Source: Thermogutta sp039793925
GTDB taxonomy: Bacteria; Planctomycetota; Planctomycetia; Pirellulales; Thermoguttaceae
Direction of reading: 5' to 3'
Assembly: GCF_039793925.1 (NCBI RefSeq)
Contig: NZ_JBAMME010000343.1
Coordinates: 1 to 64,000 of the forward strand
Length of the DNA: 64,000 nucleotides
The first letter of the stretch is position 1; every line of letters starts with the position of its first letter. The translations under genes were made by a program, and so were the position numbers. Shown in pieces: positions 63,296 to 64,000 of the stretch. Under the pieces are notes generated by a model that had not been told where the DNA came from, searched no databases, and was given only the letters and a program-made list of their open reading frames with translations.

Positions 63296-64000
63296 ATGAC
63301 ATCTCCCGCAGAAAAACCGTCCTCCACTTTTCCCTCCCGACTGGTCGCGGTGGGGCTCGGTTCCAATATCGAAAATGCGGAGGAGATTCTTCGAGCAACT
63401 TTGAAGCACTTGGCGGAACAGCACTTTCTGGAACTGGAGGCCATCAGCCGACTCCGTCGGACACGTCCCATCGGCGGTCCTGCCGGACAATTGCCTTACA
63501 TGAACGCCGTTGCACTCTTGCGTACCACGCTATCGCCACAGGCCATCTGGGATGTGTTGCGCGCTGTGGAAGATCGGTTTGGACGGACACGCGAAACGCG
63601 GTGGGGGCCCCGCAGTCTTGATCTCGATATCCTGCTTGACGAGGCCGGTCCGGTGTGTGAGGACGGGCTTTACGTCCCCCATCCACGATTGGCCGCCAGA
63701 AGATTCTTCCTGGAAGCGTTGGCCGAGCTTCGGCCCCAGTGCTGGCACTTTTGGAGTGGACTGAGCATCGGCCGAATCCTCAACATCCTCCGCGAAGCTC
63801 CCCGATGGATCATCGTCATTCCCGAGACTTTTCCTGGGCCCCGGGCGGTTACCTCGTCGGCTGCTGGCCTCACTGACACCGCTGCATCCCCCACCGATTT
63901 AACATCACCTCCCAAAAGTGCAAACCTCGAAGAGGAGAACAGTTTTCTCCTGCGCCTCACGGTCAACGGCCCTTTGACTGCATTGCCTTCCGACCTTTCG
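63296..64000 (+). CDS. folK: HPPK (FolK) with C-terminal extension, 3' partial
   Basis: The frame from ATG 63296 is open to the window end (235 codons visible). Residues ~15-160 match 6-hydroxymethyl-dihydropterin pyrophosphokinase: LVAVGLGSNIENAEEIL, RTRPIGGPAGQLPYMNAVAL, VEDRFGRTRETRWGPRSLDLDILL (metal-binding DLDIL) and YVPHPRLAARRFFLEALAEL. FolK makes the folate precursor pyrophosphate. After about residue 170, where FolK normally ends, the frame runs on through a S/T/P-rich linker and begins what may be a second domain (SFLLRLTVNGPL). The end is cut, so the extension cannot be identified. Confidence 0.88.
   Translation, partial: MTSPAEKPSSTFPSRLVAVGLGSNIENAEEILRATLKHLAEQHFLELEAISRLRRTRPIGGPAGQLPYMNAVALLRTTLSPQAIWDVLRAVEDRFGRTRETRWGPRSLDLDILLDEAGPVCEDGLYVPHPRLAARRFFLEALAELRPQCWHFWSGLSIGRILNILREAPRWIIVIPETFPGPRAVTSSAAGLTDTAASPTDLTSPPKSANLEEENSFLLRLTVNGPLTALPSDLS

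Overview
The window looks like one contig stretch of a Planctomycetota chromosome, most likely a Pirellulales/Thermogutta-like heterotroph. This is an inference from gene content: a type I sulfatase, a GH29 fucosidase, exported (Tat or Sec) Gfo/Idh/MocA oxidoreductases and sugar-isomerase-like proteins, the LL-diaminopimelate aminotransferase route to lysine, two ECF sigma factors, a CpaC-type secretin with very long disordered segments, and leucine-rich-repeat and LamG-like secreted proteins. The DNA is moderately GC-rich. A 10-N assembly gap lies at 56337-56346. I saw no rRNA, tRNA, CRISPR array, insertion sequence, integrase or phage gene.

Layout. 1-7400: the end of a BtuF-like binding protein, a small winged-helix protein, then a leftward series of M55 peptidase, YyaL/DUF255 thioredoxin protein, HydF, QueD and QueC. 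7900-20400: an ECF sigma factor, a beta-barrel protein, a PolB-type exonuclease, DapL, an LRR lipoprotein, a methyltransferase, a transglutaminase/TPR-like protein, a membrane protein, a PSP1 (RicT/YaaT) protein and a PiT phosphate transporter with a structured leader. 20400-28500: an exported carbohydrate-oxidation cluster (Gfo/Idh; FAD oxidoreductase with C-terminal discoidin-like domain; TIM-barrel isomerase; divergent Gfo/Idh; LamG-like protein). 29300-39750: an HTH plus receiver-like regulator, topoisomerase I, a PpiD/SurA-like membrane chaperone, an ECF sigma factor, MiaA and a di-heme cytochrome c peroxidase lipoprotein. 39800-44030: a leftward cheA-cheC-cheD operon. 44500-54200: AlaC, a 69-aa protein, a sulfatase, a Tat-exported fucose-isomerase-like protein, then a leftward secretin/lipoprotein pair with a clear terminator. 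54650-64000: a beta-helix protein (broken by the gap), alpha-L-fucosidase, TrmH-type methyltransferase, CarA, a small membrane protein, alanine dehydrogenase and the start of a FolK with a C-terminal extension.

How the genes fit together: the sulfatase, fucosidase, beta-helix protein, fucose-isomerase-like protein and oxidoreductase cluster suggest extracytoplasmic breakdown of sulfated, fucose-containing glycans. The che genes and the secretin point to surface motility or pili, but receptors, CheY and the pilus ATPase are not here. HydF and QueC/QueD are parts of pathways whose other members lie elsewhere.

The least explained parts are non-coding: a family of short hairpin repeats found in three intergenic regions, an orphan leftward terminator that may close an unannotated RNA near 59.9-60.1 kb, and a leader with competing hairpins before the phosphate transporter.
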